Part shown: positions 1-6,957 of the stretch, one piece after another
How positions within the stretch are numbered: position 1 is the first letter of the stretch
How the letters are laid out: each line of letters opens with the position of its first letter
From: CAYSRM01 sp964475205
Lineage (GTDB): Bacteria; Verrucomicrobiota; Kiritimatiellia; UBA8416; CAYSRM01
Direction: 5' to 3'
DNA: 24,379 nt
Assembly (NCBI GenBank): GCA_964475205.1
Contig: CAYYVQ010000047.1
Coordinates: forward strand, 1 to 24,379
Program-made: the position numbers and the translations under genes
Notes under the pieces: generated by a model
The model's input: the letters and a program-made list of their open reading frames with translations, nothing else
Databases searched by the model: none
Told to the model about the DNA's origin: nothing

Positions 1-30
1 ATTAGTGCTATTTAGTGTCCATTAGTGGTT
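1..30. repeat. Short tandem 10-bp repeat at the window edge
   Basis: Three consecutive 10-mers share the pattern WTTAGTGNNN (attagtgcta, tttagtgtcc, attagtggtt). The following bases to about 63 do not encode anything resembling the DUF1846 family, whose homology begins at about 64-67. I read 1-63 as part of a dispersed non-coding repeat or an assembly junction. Only the tandem pattern is directly visible; the repeat-family assignment is inference. Confidence 0.5.
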
Positions 31-1350
31 TTCTACTGCCGGATTCAGGATGAATGCAGAATTATAGAACGCAAAAAGGTGCGCGCGGATTTCGGTATAA
101 CCTATGATGTGGATGCGTTGAAGCTGATCGACGACATACGCGATTGGGATCTGCAGGTGGCCGGGGTAGTTATTACGCGCTATGAAGATCAGCCGTCCGC
201 GTGCCAGTTTATGCGTAGGCTGGAACGACGCGGCATACGCACTTTTACTCACCCGCCGATAAAAGGATATCCTGCAAACCTTGATCTGATTGCCAGCGAC
301 AAAGGCTATGGCGCCAACGAATATATCGAAACGACCCGGCCGATTATAGTAGTGACAGGCCCCGGGCCAGGCAGTGGAAAAATGGCTACCTGTCTTTCTC
401 AGCTTTATCACCATCACAAGAGGGGCTCAACGGCAGGCTACGCCAAGTTTGAAACCTTTCCGATCTGGAATCTGTCTCTCAAGCATCCGGTCAACGTGGC
501 TTACGAGGCTGCAACCAGTGATATAGGCGACTTCAACCTGATCGACTCTCATCATCTTGAAGCGTACGGAGAGGCTGCAGTCAACTATAATCGCGATGTG
601 GAGGCTTTCCCGCTTCTGAAACGCATACTCGAACGGATTGCCGGCGACAGTGTCGGATATCAGTCGCCGACAGACATGGGAGTGAACCGTTCCGGCTTTG
701 CAATCACAAACGATGAAGTTGTACGAAAAGCCGCAAGCCAGGAGATCATTCGCCGTTATTTCCGATACCATTGCGAATATGCCATGGGTTTTGCTACCAG
801 GGACACTGTGAACCGTATTGAGAGAATCATGGAAGCAAATGATCTTGAACCTGAAGACCGCAGCGTGGTCAGGCCCGCAAGAGAGGCCGCGGAAAAAGCT
901 AAATGTGTGTCAGGCAAGGGCCACCGTGGAATATTCTGCGGGGCCGCAGTGAAACTTGAAGACGGTTCGCTTATTACAGGACGCAATTCCCCTCTTATGC
1001 ATGCTGCTTCCAGCGTTATTTTAAACGTCACAAAACACCTTGCCGGAATACCGCGTGAAATTCCGCTTCTGTCTTCCGGGGTTATTGAGTCCATTGCCCA
1101 CATGAAGCAGGAAGTGCTGGAATCGAGAAACGCCAGCTTGAGTCTTGATGAGACCCTGATTGCGCTTGCCATCAGTTCTCCGCAGAATCCCTCTGCCAAG
1201 GTGGCAATAGAAAAACTGGCCGAGTTGAGAGGTTGCGAAATACATCTAACCCACATGCCCACACCGGGGGACGAGGCGGGTCTTCGCCGGCTTGGTGTGA
1301 ATCTAACCAGCGATTCCAACTTTGCCAGCCGCGAGCTTTTTGTGACCTGA
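25..1350 (+). CDS. DUF1846 family protein, N-terminally truncated
   Basis: This is a member of the DUF1846 family, conserved proteins of about 490-505 residues with no settled function. Recognisable blocks are KVRADFGITYDVDALKLIDD, the glycine-rich loop VVTGPGPGSGKMATCLSQ (P-loop-like), YAKFETFPIWNLSLKHPVN, VAYEAATSDIGDFNLID and SPTDMGVNRSGFAITNDE. The reading frame gives 441 residues from a GTG at 25, but family similarity begins only at about residue 14 (IERKKVRADFG). Roughly the first 70 family residues are therefore absent, and a TAG at 13-15 closes the frame upstream. The residues before IERKK look like translated repeat sequence, not a native N terminus. The C-terminal end is complete (TGA at 1348-1350). 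It lies 87 bp upstream of btuF on the same strand, with no functional link known. Family assignment is strong; whether a functional product is made is doubtful. Confidence 0.85.
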   Translation: MVFYCRIQDECRIIERKKVRADFGITYDVDALKLIDDIRDWDLQVAGVVITRYEDQPSACQFMRRLERRGIRTFTHPPIKGYPANLDLIASDKGYGANEYIETTRPIIVVTGPGPGSGKMATCLSQLYHHHKRGSTAGYAKFETFPIWNLSLKHPVNVAYEAATSDIGDFNLIDSHHLEAYGEAAVNYNRDVEAFPLLKRILERIAGDSVGYQSPTDMGVNRSGFAITNDEVVRKAASQEIIRRYFRYHCEYAMGFATRDTVNRIERIMEANDLEPEDRSVVRPAREAAEKAKCVSGKGHRGIFCGAAVKLEDGSLITGRNSPLMHAASSVILNVTKHLAGIPREIPLLSSGVIESIAHMKQEVLESRNASLSLDETLIALAISSPQNPSAKVAIEKLAELRGCEIHLTHMPTPGDEAGLRRLGVNLTSDSNFASRELFVT

Positions 1351-1437
1351 TAAAGCCGGTTGAATTGATCCCAGGGGTATTATCTTTTTGTCTTTCTTAA
1401 AGGGTCTGATACACTTTTCCCGGTATTTGGAGGAAGC

Positions 1438-2325
1438 ATGGGAAAAGTTTTTTCAGGAACGCCGGGAAGTTTAACCGGTTTGGTTGCGGCCATTGGTCTT
1501 TGCATCTTAACTGCCGGGTGCGGCGACAGGGAAGAGCCGGCCCGCACAAATGAATCTGTTCGTGTTGTTTCACTTGCTCCCAGCATGACGGAGATAGTGT
1601 GTGCTGTGGGCGGCGAAGACGTGTTGGCGGGCCGAACTTCGGCCTGTGACTATCCTGTGAGCGTAACCGAAGATGTGCCTGTTGTGGGCAGCTTTGGAAA
1701 GCCGTCGCTGGAATCAGTGCTCTCGGTCGGTCCTACGCTTGTTCTTGACGTTGATCTCGCCGACGAAAGCATTGGTCGCAAGATAGAAAAACTGGGTATC
1801 CGAAGGGAGCGTATTTCGTGCAACAGTATAAGGGATATTCCAGTTGCCATCCGGCGGGTGGGGGGCTTGATAGGGAGGGCTGATGCAGCCGGAAAACTCG
1901 CGTTGGACATAGAAGAAAGACTGGAGATGCTGTCTCAAGGCGCGGTTTCTGTCACAAACAGACCGAGGGTTTATGTGGAGATATGGGATGACCCGCTCTG
2001 GACTGCCGGAAGTAAGAGCCATGTATCCCGGATGATCTACCTGGCCGGGGGCAGGAATATAGGCGATAGTATTGAAAAGGATCACTTCCAGGCCTCTCAT
2101 GAATGGGTGGTTTCCAGGGATCCGGAGATCATCCTGTGTATGTATATGTCGCGCAATGAATCAGCGAGAAAGAAGATTGTGAACAGGCCGGGCTGGCAGG
2201 CAGTTAACGGAGTAGTAGAGAAGAATATCTTTGACGGGTTTGACAACAACCTGATACTCAGGCCGGGACCGCGTGTTGCGCAGGGGATTGAAAAACTCAG
2301 GGAATGTATAGATGCCTCAGATTGA
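1438..2325 (+). CDS. btuF: Corrinoid ABC transporter substrate-binding lipoprotein (BtuF-like)
   Basis: Periplasmic-face binding protein of a class III (BtuF/FhuD-type) ABC importer, most likely for vitamin B12 or other corrinoids. The start at 1438 is supported by GGAGG at 1429-1433. Residues 1-28 form a lipoprotein signal ending in the lipobox LTAGC, with Cys28 as the lipidation site, so the 295-residue protein is probably membrane-anchored. The mature part opens with VRVVSLAPSMTEIVCAVGG and YPVSVTEDVPVVGSFGKPS, typical of the periplasmic binding protein fold of BtuF. The 3' end overlaps btuC by 14 bp, so translation is probably coupled. Substrate is inferred from the surrounding cobalamin genes; a siderophore or heme importer has the same fold, but neighbours cobU/cobT/cobS make corrinoid much more likely. 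No riboswitch is visible in the 87 bp upstream. Confidence 0.85.
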   Translation: MGKVFSGTPGSLTGLVAAIGLCILTAGCGDREEPARTNESVRVVSLAPSMTEIVCAVGGEDVLAGRTSACDYPVSVTEDVPVVGSFGKPSLESVLSVGPTLVLDVDLADESIGRKIEKLGIRRERISCNSIRDIPVAIRRVGGLIGRADAAGKLALDIEERLEMLSQGAVSVTNRPRVYVEIWDDPLWTAGSKSHVSRMIYLAGGRNIGDSIEKDHFQASHEWVVSRDPEIILCMYMSRNESARKKIVNRPGWQAVNGVVEKNIFDGFDNNLILRPGPRVAQGIEKLRECIDASD

Positions 2326-3292
2326 AAGAAAATCCTACATCTGGCTGTATCCCATTTCGGTTGTTGTGTTGCTGCTGTGCGTTTTTTTCGGGCCGTCCGG
2401 GACCGGCATCCCTGATTTAGATACCTCGCTGGGGCGTTCAATTATGTATCTTCGGATCAACCGGGTTCTCCAGGGATTTATTGTGGGTGCGGCGTTGTCC
2501 TGCGCGGGGGCTGTATTTCAAGCTGTGCTTCGCAATCCGCTGGCTGAGCCCTATATCCTTGGAGTAAGCGGCGGCGCCGGACTTGGTGCTGCAATATGCA
2601 TATTGAGCGGGTTTACGTCTGTCAGCATTTTTGCGTTGCCTCTTTCAGCCTTTATTTCGGCTGCTTTGACCTTGGCGCTCGTATTTGTGCTGGCAAAACG
2701 CGGCAGCGGAACGCCTTCAATTTACAGTTTGATCCTGAGCGGTGTTATTCTCAGCGCGATATGTTCCAGCATCCTCATGTTTCTTGTTTCGACTGCATCT
2801 GCGGAGGGACTGCATTCGGTGATCTGGTGGATGCTTGGAAATCTTCAACCTGCGTCTTCGGAGCTGCTTTGGGCCGCATCCCTGTTTATTCTGGTAGGCT
2901 GGGCGGGCGCCATTATTCTGGCGCGGGATCTGAATGCGCTGACCCTAGGCCTTGAGGTGGCCCATCACATAGGCATTCAGCCGAAGACGGTCGTAGTTGT
3001 ATCGCTGGGAATTGCAACGATCATGACTGCCTCGGCAGTCAGCATATCCGGGCTGATTGGTTTTGTGGGGTTGATTGTGCCACATGTGATGCGAGCTGTT
3101 GTGGGCCCTGACCATCGCAGGCTTCTGCCTGCGGCGGGAGTTGCAGGGGGCGCGTTTCTTGCGGCGGCAGATGCTATTGCACGGTCTGCGATGGACTATG
3201 AAATCCCCGTGGGCGTGGTCACCGCTCTGTTCGGCGGACCGTTTTTTCTTATGATACTTGCAAGAAGAAGGAAACAGGGCTGGATAGAATAG
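2312..3292 (+). CDS. btuC: Corrinoid ABC transporter permease (BtuC/FecCD family)
   Basis: Inner-membrane permease of the FecCD/BtuC family, 326 residues, the usual length for this family. The chain is strongly hydrophobic with about nine or ten membrane segments. The family signature GAALSCAGAVFQAVLRNPLA followed by EPYILGVSGGAGLGA is at residues ~55-90, and the coupling-helix region GLIGFVGLIVPHVMRAVVGPDHRRLLP is at ~245-272. The start codon lies inside the end of btuF (14-bp overlap), and the ATP-binding gene begins 17 bp after the stop, so the three form one transport operon. The dimeric permease would pass a corrinoid delivered by BtuF to the cytoplasm, powered by the next gene product. 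Substrate identity is inferred from context. Confidence 0.88.
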   Translation: MPQIERKSYIWLYPISVVVLLLCVFFGPSGTGIPDLDTSLGRSIMYLRINRVLQGFIVGAALSCAGAVFQAVLRNPLAEPYILGVSGGAGLGAAICILSGFTSVSIFALPLSAFISAALTLALVFVLAKRGSGTPSIYSLILSGVILSAICSSILMFLVSTASAEGLHSVIWWMLGNLQPASSELLWAASLFILVGWAGAIILARDLNALTLGLEVAHHIGIQPKTVVVVSLGIATIMTASAVSISGLIGFVGLIVPHVMRAVVGPDHRRLLPAAGVAGGAFLAAADAIARSAMDYEIPVGVVTALFGGPFFLMILARRRKQGWIE

Positions 3293-3309
3293 GGGCGAAT
3301 TTCTGTAAC

Positions 3310-4599
3310 ATGACATATGCCATACAATGCGACGGTGTTTCGGCTGGATATCGAAAAAACGAAATTCTCAAGGATCTGTCTTTTTCGATTGCCCGGGGCT
3401 CATTCTGCGGGATAATCGGTCCCAACGGGTCGGGCAAAACAACATTGCTGCGCACAATTACCGGGCTTGTGAGGGCATGCTCGGGCAGGGTTTGTTTGTT
3501 TGGCACCGATTTGTGTGAGATCACTGCGGAAAAACGTTCCCGGCTGATCGGGCTGGTTCCCCAGATTATGGAAACGGCAATGCCTTTTACGGTTGCTGAA
3601 ATTGTCATGATCGGCCGCACTGTTTCGATCCCGCGCTGGGGCCGGCCCGCAAAGAAAGATCGGCTTATTGCAGAGAGATCGATGGTTTACACCAATGTCA
3701 TAGACTTGCGCAACAAACTTTTTTCTGAATTGAGCGGAGGAGAACGGCAACGGGTAGTCGTTGCGATGGTTCTGGCCCAGGAACCGGAAATCATGTTGTT
3801 GGATGAAGCAACTTCGCATCTGGACATTAATCACAGGCTGGAAGTTATGCAGATTGTGGAAAGGCTTCATTCGGAACATGGCAAGACAATAATGATGGTA
3901 AGCCATGACCTTAACATGGCCGCAGAATTCTGCGACCGTCTGATAATGTTGAATGCCGGGCGGCTGAAGTCTGATGGAACGCCGGAAAATGTACTGAACG
4001 AAAAGACGCTGCGCGAAGTGTATCATTGTGATATCAGGGTTGCCAGAGATCCTGCAAAAGGAACACTGAGAGTGCTGCCGTCGCCGAGACTGGCCCCGGA
4101 ACATTCCGGGCGCGGGATAAGGGTGCATGTTATCGGGGGCGGCGGATGCGGAGAAGAGATTCTCAGGAGATTGAGCATCTGTGAATACACTGTCACCTGC
4201 GGTGTTTTGAATGAGCAGGACAGCGATGCGGATGTCACAGCCGCCCTGGACATACCGACTGTGCTGGAAAAGCCCTTTTCTCCGATAACAGAAGGTGCAA
4301 TCAGAAGGGCCTGGAAGCTTGTAGAGGCCGCGCAGATAGTGATAGTTTCCAGCGTTCCGTTTGGCAGCGGAAACCTGGCGAATCTTGGGCTTGCCCGGCA
4401 GGCGATTGAAAGTGGCAAGGAAGTGATGATAATGGAAGGGATAGAAGAGCGCGATTATACCGCCGGCCTTCAGGCGGTTGATATTGTCAACGAACTGTAT
4501 TCAAAAGGCGCTGGTAAATGGACGGACATTACTGACCTGGTGAGGCTTCTGGGGGAGACGAGGTTGACCAATCCAAAGAAGGTAGTGTCAGAAGTCTAA
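3310..4599 (+). CDS. btuD: Corrinoid ABC transporter ATPase with extra C-terminal Rossmann-like domain
   Basis: The first ~255 of 429 residues are a complete ABC ATPase: Walker A GPNGSGKT (37-44), Q-loop Gln85, signature LSGGERQ (141-147), Walker B IMLLDEAT (161-168) and switch His199. This would energise the BtuC permease. Residues ~265-429 form an added domain absent from E. coli BtuD. It opens with a dinucleotide-fold-like strand and glycine loop (IRVHVIGGGGCGEEILRRL, 270-288), then CGVLNEQDSDADVTAALDIP, KPFSPITEGAI and VSSVPFGSGNLANLGLARQA. From memory, similar tails occur on corrinoid-linked ABC ATPases of other anaerobes, but I know of no assigned function. The ATG at 3310 has only a weak purine-rich upstream stretch (agggg near 3291-3295). 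Transporter role is secure; the role of the tail is unknown. Confidence 0.88.
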   Translation: MTYAIQCDGVSAGYRKNEILKDLSFSIARGSFCGIIGPNGSGKTTLLRTITGLVRACSGRVCLFGTDLCEITAEKRSRLIGLVPQIMETAMPFTVAEIVMIGRTVSIPRWGRPAKKDRLIAERSMVYTNVIDLRNKLFSELSGGERQRVVVAMVLAQEPEIMLLDEATSHLDINHRLEVMQIVERLHSEHGKTIMMVSHDLNMAAEFCDRLIMLNAGRLKSDGTPENVLNEKTLREVYHCDIRVARDPAKGTLRVLPSPRLAPEHSGRGIRVHVIGGGGCGEEILRRLSICEYTVTCGVLNEQDSDADVTAALDIPTVLEKPFSPITEGAIRRAWKLVEAAQIVIVSSVPFGSGNLANLGLARQAIESGKEVMIMEGIEERDYTAGLQAVDIVNELYSKGAGKWTDITDLVRLLGETRLTNPKKVVSEV

Positions 4600-4630
4600 G
4601 GAAGAGTAATGGAAGCTGTGTGTGGGTATG

Positions 4631-4656
4631 TGAGTTTTTGTGGGAAATGCGGGCTA
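4631..4656 (+). repeat. REP-like element copy A
   Basis: The stretch from TGAGTTTTTG to GAAATGCGGGCTA is the first of at least five related intergenic copies. It sits 31 bp after the btuD stop and upstream of cobU. Only the right arm (GTGRGAAATGCGGGCTA type) is well preserved here. Confidence 0.6.
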
Positions 4657-4705
4657 GCAGTAGTGCATCTCAAGCAACCAGGTGAGGGAAAAACGGGGGA
4701 GAATC

Positions 4706-5233
4706 ATGATAACGCTGATAACCGGCGGAGCCAGGAGCGGCAAAAGCAGACATGCCCTGGAACTGGCAATGAAATATAAGAAAAGGGTTTTCATAGCAAC
4801 AGCGGAGTCAATGGATAAGGAAATGGATGAACGCATTGCCAGGCATAAAGCCGAACGTGGTGATGCTTTCACCACCATCGAGGAACCTCTCAATCCGGCG
4901 GAAGCTCTCAAGAAGATACCTGCAGGAACAGAAGTTGCGCTGATCGACTGCCTTACCCTGTGGACCGGGAACCTTATGCACAAACATGGCGAGGACACAG
5001 ACTCATTTAAAGAAGCAGACCAGTTTCTTTCAGCGCTTGATAGTCTGCAGTGTGATATAATTATCGTTACCAACGAAGTCGGCATGGGGATAGTTCCTGA
5101 CAACAGTTTCGCCAGGAAATACCGCGACGTGGCAGGGCGCATTAATCAGCGGGTTGCCGCCAGAGCCGATAAGGTGACGCTGGTTGTTTGCGGGGTTCCG
5201 GTCACTGTGAAGGCGCCCGGCGGATTGAGCTAA
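4706..5233 (+). CDS. cobU: Adenosylcobinamide kinase / adenosylcobinamide-phosphate guanylyltransferase
   Basis: Bifunctional cytoplasmic enzyme of nucleotide-loop assembly: it phosphorylates adenosylcobinamide, then transfers GMP to give adenosylcobinamide-GDP, the substrate of CobS. The 175-residue protein starts with MITLITGGARSGKS, the CobU P-loop (residues 7-14). The His expected to carry GMP is His47 in RIARHKAERGDAFTTIEEP, matching His46 of the Salmonella enzyme from family knowledge. ALIDCLTLWTGNL and IVTNEVGMGIVPDNSFARKYRD follow, also diagnostic. I chose the ATG at 4706 because of the GGGGGAG purine run at ~4695-4701; an in-frame GTG at 4682 would add eight residues (MREKRGRI) with no family support. 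It is on the same strand as the btu genes, 106 bp downstream. It lies upstream of the cobT riboswitch, so it is probably not under that switch. Confidence 0.93.
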   Translation: MITLITGGARSGKSRHALELAMKYKKRVFIATAESMDKEMDERIARHKAERGDAFTTIEEPLNPAEALKKIPAGTEVALIDCLTLWTGNLMHKHGEDTDSFKEADQFLSALDSLQCDIIIVTNEVGMGIVPDNSFARKYRDVAGRINQRVAARADKVTLVVCGVPVTVKAPGGLS

Positions 5234-5621
5234 TCTAATCTCAACTCGGCGAGTTGATAAATAGATCGCTCTGGCGCATTGTGTTGCGCCAGAGACGCGA
5301 GGCGAGCTGCTTCAGCGGCTCGCCAACTGCGCGGACATCACTGCTTTCGCCGGTGGCGAAACGCCCGAACAGCCGTATAGACATACTGCAATCTGGCGTT
5401 TTGCCAATTTGTGTCCTCGCAGTGGCGCTATGCGTGCTCGCAGCAGGAATTTTGTGAGATATGCAGGGCTAGTCCTGCCCTTTACCCATAAATACTGACA
5501 GAGCTCACGCCCTTTCATTTCCTTGGATCGTTGGAAGCAGGTCGGTTAAGCGTATCCAGGTAAGGGTGGCGGTTAAGAAAGCGACTAAGCGTACGATCAG
5601 GTGTGCGCTTCGCTCTCACAC
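5234..5621. other. Gene-free spacer with four consecutive stem-loops
   Basis: No convincing gene is seen. Four hairpins follow one another within 121 bp: TCAACTC/GAGTTGA (5241-5247 with 5251-5257, loop ggc); CTCTGGCGCA/TGCGCCAGAG (5269-5278 with 5285-5294); a 10-bp stem with one G-T pair and a TTCA tetraloop (5301-5310 with 5315-5324); TTTCGCC/GGCGAAA (5345-5351 with 5355-5361). A small TGGC/GCCA hairpin is at 5394-5406. The first hairpin might serve as a cobU 3' end but lacks a T-run. From ~5473 to 5621, after the REP-like copy B, I see no clear feature beyond scattered ggttaag/taagcgta words. Confidence 0.6.
5446..5472 (+). repeat. REP-like element copy B
   Basis: GGAATTTTGTGAGATATG followed by CAGGGCTAG. 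It closely matches copies D (6681-6705) and E (8824-8848). Immediately after it, GCAGG and CCTGC can pair, resembling the inverted junction at copy C. Confidence 0.65.
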
Positions 5622-5754
5622 TTAACCTATATCCGGCATTCAAAATGCAGCAAGCTTCCTTTCACCCAACAGGTGAAAGCTATACAATCAACTAACTCCT
5701 TGTTCATAAGAACTTACGCCGCTTGCTGCATTTTGAATGCCGGATATAGGTTAA
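5622..5754. repeat. 133-bp element with perfect 34-bp inverted repeats (MITE-like)
   Basis: Bases 5622-5655 and 5721-5754 are perfect reverse complements (34 of 34). The outer ends are TTAACCTATATCCGG and CCGGATATAGGTTAA, and the inner ends GCAGCAAGC and GCTTGCTGC. The 65-bp spacer contains a smaller hairpin, CTTTCACC (5659-5666) with GGTGAAAG (5672-5679). The ends are TTAA on both sides, so a TTAA target duplication is conceivable but cannot be separated from the inverted repeat. No transposase is present. The GH95 remnant starts directly at the right boundary. Confidence 0.8.
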
Positions 5755-6387
5755 TCCAAGTTGTTGATGGATTACTACCTGTATACAGGTGACAAGACAT
5801 TTCTTGAAGAGGTCGCCTATCCCGGCACACTCATCAATTCCTCACATCAGGAAGGGATGAACGCTGCCGGCAAGACCCTCGATCTGCGGGGCGAGAAGAC
5901 CACCGGCTGGGCAATTGCACACCGGATGAACGCCCGGGCCCGACTCAAAGAGGGAGAGAAGGCGCATAATCTCTTTGCCAGACTTCTTGCTGAAAAAACA
6001 ACACCCAACCTGTGGACACTGCATCCGCCTTTCCAGATTGACGCCAATCTAGGAGCGATGGCGGGGGACGCGGAGATGCTCCTGCAAAGCCACGAAGACT
6101 GGATCGAGCTGCTTCCCGCCCTGCCTGAGGTGTGGGAAACAAGAAGCTTCAAGGGACTGGTCGCGCGCGGCAACTTTGTGATCGATGCAGAATGGACCGC
6201 CGGTCGAGCGACCCGCATTACGGTGACCGCGCGCAACGGCGGCGAGTGTCGAATTGCCTGTCCCGGCATCAGCAAGGCACGATTTACCGATGATACAGGC
6301 CGGGATATCGCAGTTGAAAACAGGGGAACCGACAGGATTTCCTTCAACACGGCAAAAGACGGCCGGTATATAATTAGCCCGCATTGA
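5755..6387 (+). pseudogene. Remnant of a GH95-type alpha-L-fucosidase (C-terminal part, internal deletion)
   Basis: The open frame (about 210 codons, TTG/ATG near 5761-5767, TGA at 6385-6387) matches the C-terminal part of glycoside hydrolase family 95, enzymes of roughly 750-850 residues that cleave alpha-L-fucosides. Recognisable blocks are DYYLYTGDKTFLEEVAYP, LRGEKTTGWAIAHRMNARAR, NLWTLHPPFQIDANLGAMAG, AEMLLQSHEDWIELLPALP and FKGLVARGNFVIDAEW. The N-terminal several hundred residues are absent: similarity starts within a few codons of the 34-bp inverted repeat. In addition, VAYP is joined directly to GTLINSSHQEG, where family members have well over 100 residues between these points, so an in-frame deletion is likely. 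No native signal peptide or start is present. It looks like a decaying gene fragment, out of context in a cobalamin locus. Confidence 0.8.
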
Positions 6388-6533
6388 TCACACTTTTTCG
6401 AGCAGAAACGGTTCAGAGTATTGGCAGTGTGGGTCGAAACCGTTTTGTCCGGGCGACGCTGTGTAGACACACCGCGAGATCGGGCAAACCGGTTTTGGCC
6501 TGCAATGGCTGTGCTATGAAACGTTTATGCCGG

Positions 6534-6592
6534 AGGAGTGTGAGAAATGCGGGCTATCCCGCATTTCTGATAGAATTTCTGCTGGAACACGG
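6534..6592. repeat. REP-like element copy C with an inverted partner
   Basis: GTGTGAGAAATGCGGGCTA is followed at once by an inverted copy reading CCCGCATTTCTGATAGAATT. AGAAATGCGGG (6543-6553) and CCCGCATTTCT (6558-6568) form a perfect 11-bp stem with a CTAT loop. The two arms show that the family can occur head to head. Confidence 0.7.
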
Positions 6593-6665
6593 ATAGCGCC
6601 ACATCCTGGCTTATTTCAGGCCTGGCCGAAAAAATCTTGAATTTCAGTTTCACCTGTGAAAGATT

Positions 6666-6705
6666 ACCCGCATATCTTACGGAATTTTGTGAGATATGTG
6701 GGTTA
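6666..6705. repeat. REP-like element copy D, complete palindrome
   Basis: The left arm ACCCGCATATCTTAC (6666-6680) and right arm GTGAGATATGTGGGT (6689-6703) pair over 15 positions with two G-T pairs around the loop GGAATTTT. This is the best preserved full unit and defines the element as a hairpin. It ends only 6-8 bp before the cobalamin riboswitch P1 stem. Confidence 0.75.
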
Positions 6706-6710
6706 GTTAC

Positions 6711-6863
6711 ATTCAGCAAACGGAATGCGGTGTAAATCCGCAGCGGTCCCGCCGCTGTAACTCGCAGGGGAATTCCCCTGAACCGGCAGATGCCACTGGC
6801 CGAAATGAAACAATCGGACCGGGAAGGCTGCCGGGAAACGAGAAGTCAGAAGACGTGCTGAAT
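6711..6863 (+). ncRNA. Cobalamin riboswitch upstream of cobT
   Basis: P1 pairs ATTCAGC (6711-6717) with GCTGAAT (6857-6863). Between them are the expected conserved elements in order: GGAA, GGTGTAAATCC, CGGTCCCGCCGCTGTAAC, GCCACTG, GGGAAGGC, and the B12 box AGTCAGAAGAC at about 6844-6854. The intrinsic terminator follows 25 bp later. From the known mechanism, adenosylcobalamin (or another cobalamin) binding would favour terminator formation and reduce expression of cobT and the genes behind it. Confidence 0.95.
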
Positions 6864-6888
6864 AATATAAATTAAAGAAATCTGATGG

Positions 6889-6931
6889 AAAAGGGTTTCG
6901 GCAGGCCAGGGTCTGCCGAAACCCTTTTTTT
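6889..6931 (+). terminator. Intrinsic terminator of the cobT riboswitch
   Basis: A perfect 16-bp stem (6889-6904 with 6913-6928, AAAAGGGTTTCGGCAG and its complement) has an 8-nt loop and continues into a seven-T run (6925-6931). It lies between the riboswitch and the cobT start codon, so it is the likely expression platform. Confidence 0.93.
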
Positions 6932-6957
6932 ATTGAAAGGATAACAGGTTAATATTA

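Larger units (their letters stand above)
6388..6710. other. Spacer between the GH95 remnant and the cobT riboswitch
   Basis: No gene is supported in these 323 bp. The stretch holds an 8-bp hairpin AAACGGTT/AACCGTTT (6406-6413 with 6438-6445), REP-like copies C and D, and a short TTTCAC/GTGAAA hairpin near 6648-6660. The promoter of the cobT transcript should lie here, but I could not pick a convincing -35/-10 pair. The bases tagcccgcatt at ~6375-6385, overlapping the end of the GH95 remnant, resemble one more degraded REP arm. Confidence 0.5.

Noticed and set aside
756..1319. 187-codon - strand frame opposite the DUF1846 gene
   Set aside because: Antisense to a conserved coding frame, with serine/arginine-rich low-information translation.
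1351..1437. Cobalamin riboswitch before btuF
   Set aside because: The gap is only 87 bp and lacks the B12 box and the GGTG/CCGCC elements.
3400..4128. Long - strand open frame (242 codons) opposite btuD
   Set aside because: It lies wholly antisense to a well-supported ABC ATPase and its translation is rich in His, Gln and Arg with no recognisable domain.
5241..5257. Intrinsic terminator for cobU
   Set aside because: A 7-bp stem with a 3-nt loop is present but the following bases (taaatagatcg) have no T-run.
5241..5361. Integron attC site or CRISPR-like repeats for the hairpin cluster
   Set aside because: The stems are unrelated in sequence to one another, no integrase core sites or regularly spaced direct repeats are seen, and no integrase or cas gene is present.
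5254..5457. Possible 67-residue protein in the hairpin-rich spacer
   Set aside because: The frame runs through four perfect stem-loops and a REP-like copy, and its stop comes from the repeat; structured DNA explains it better than coding.
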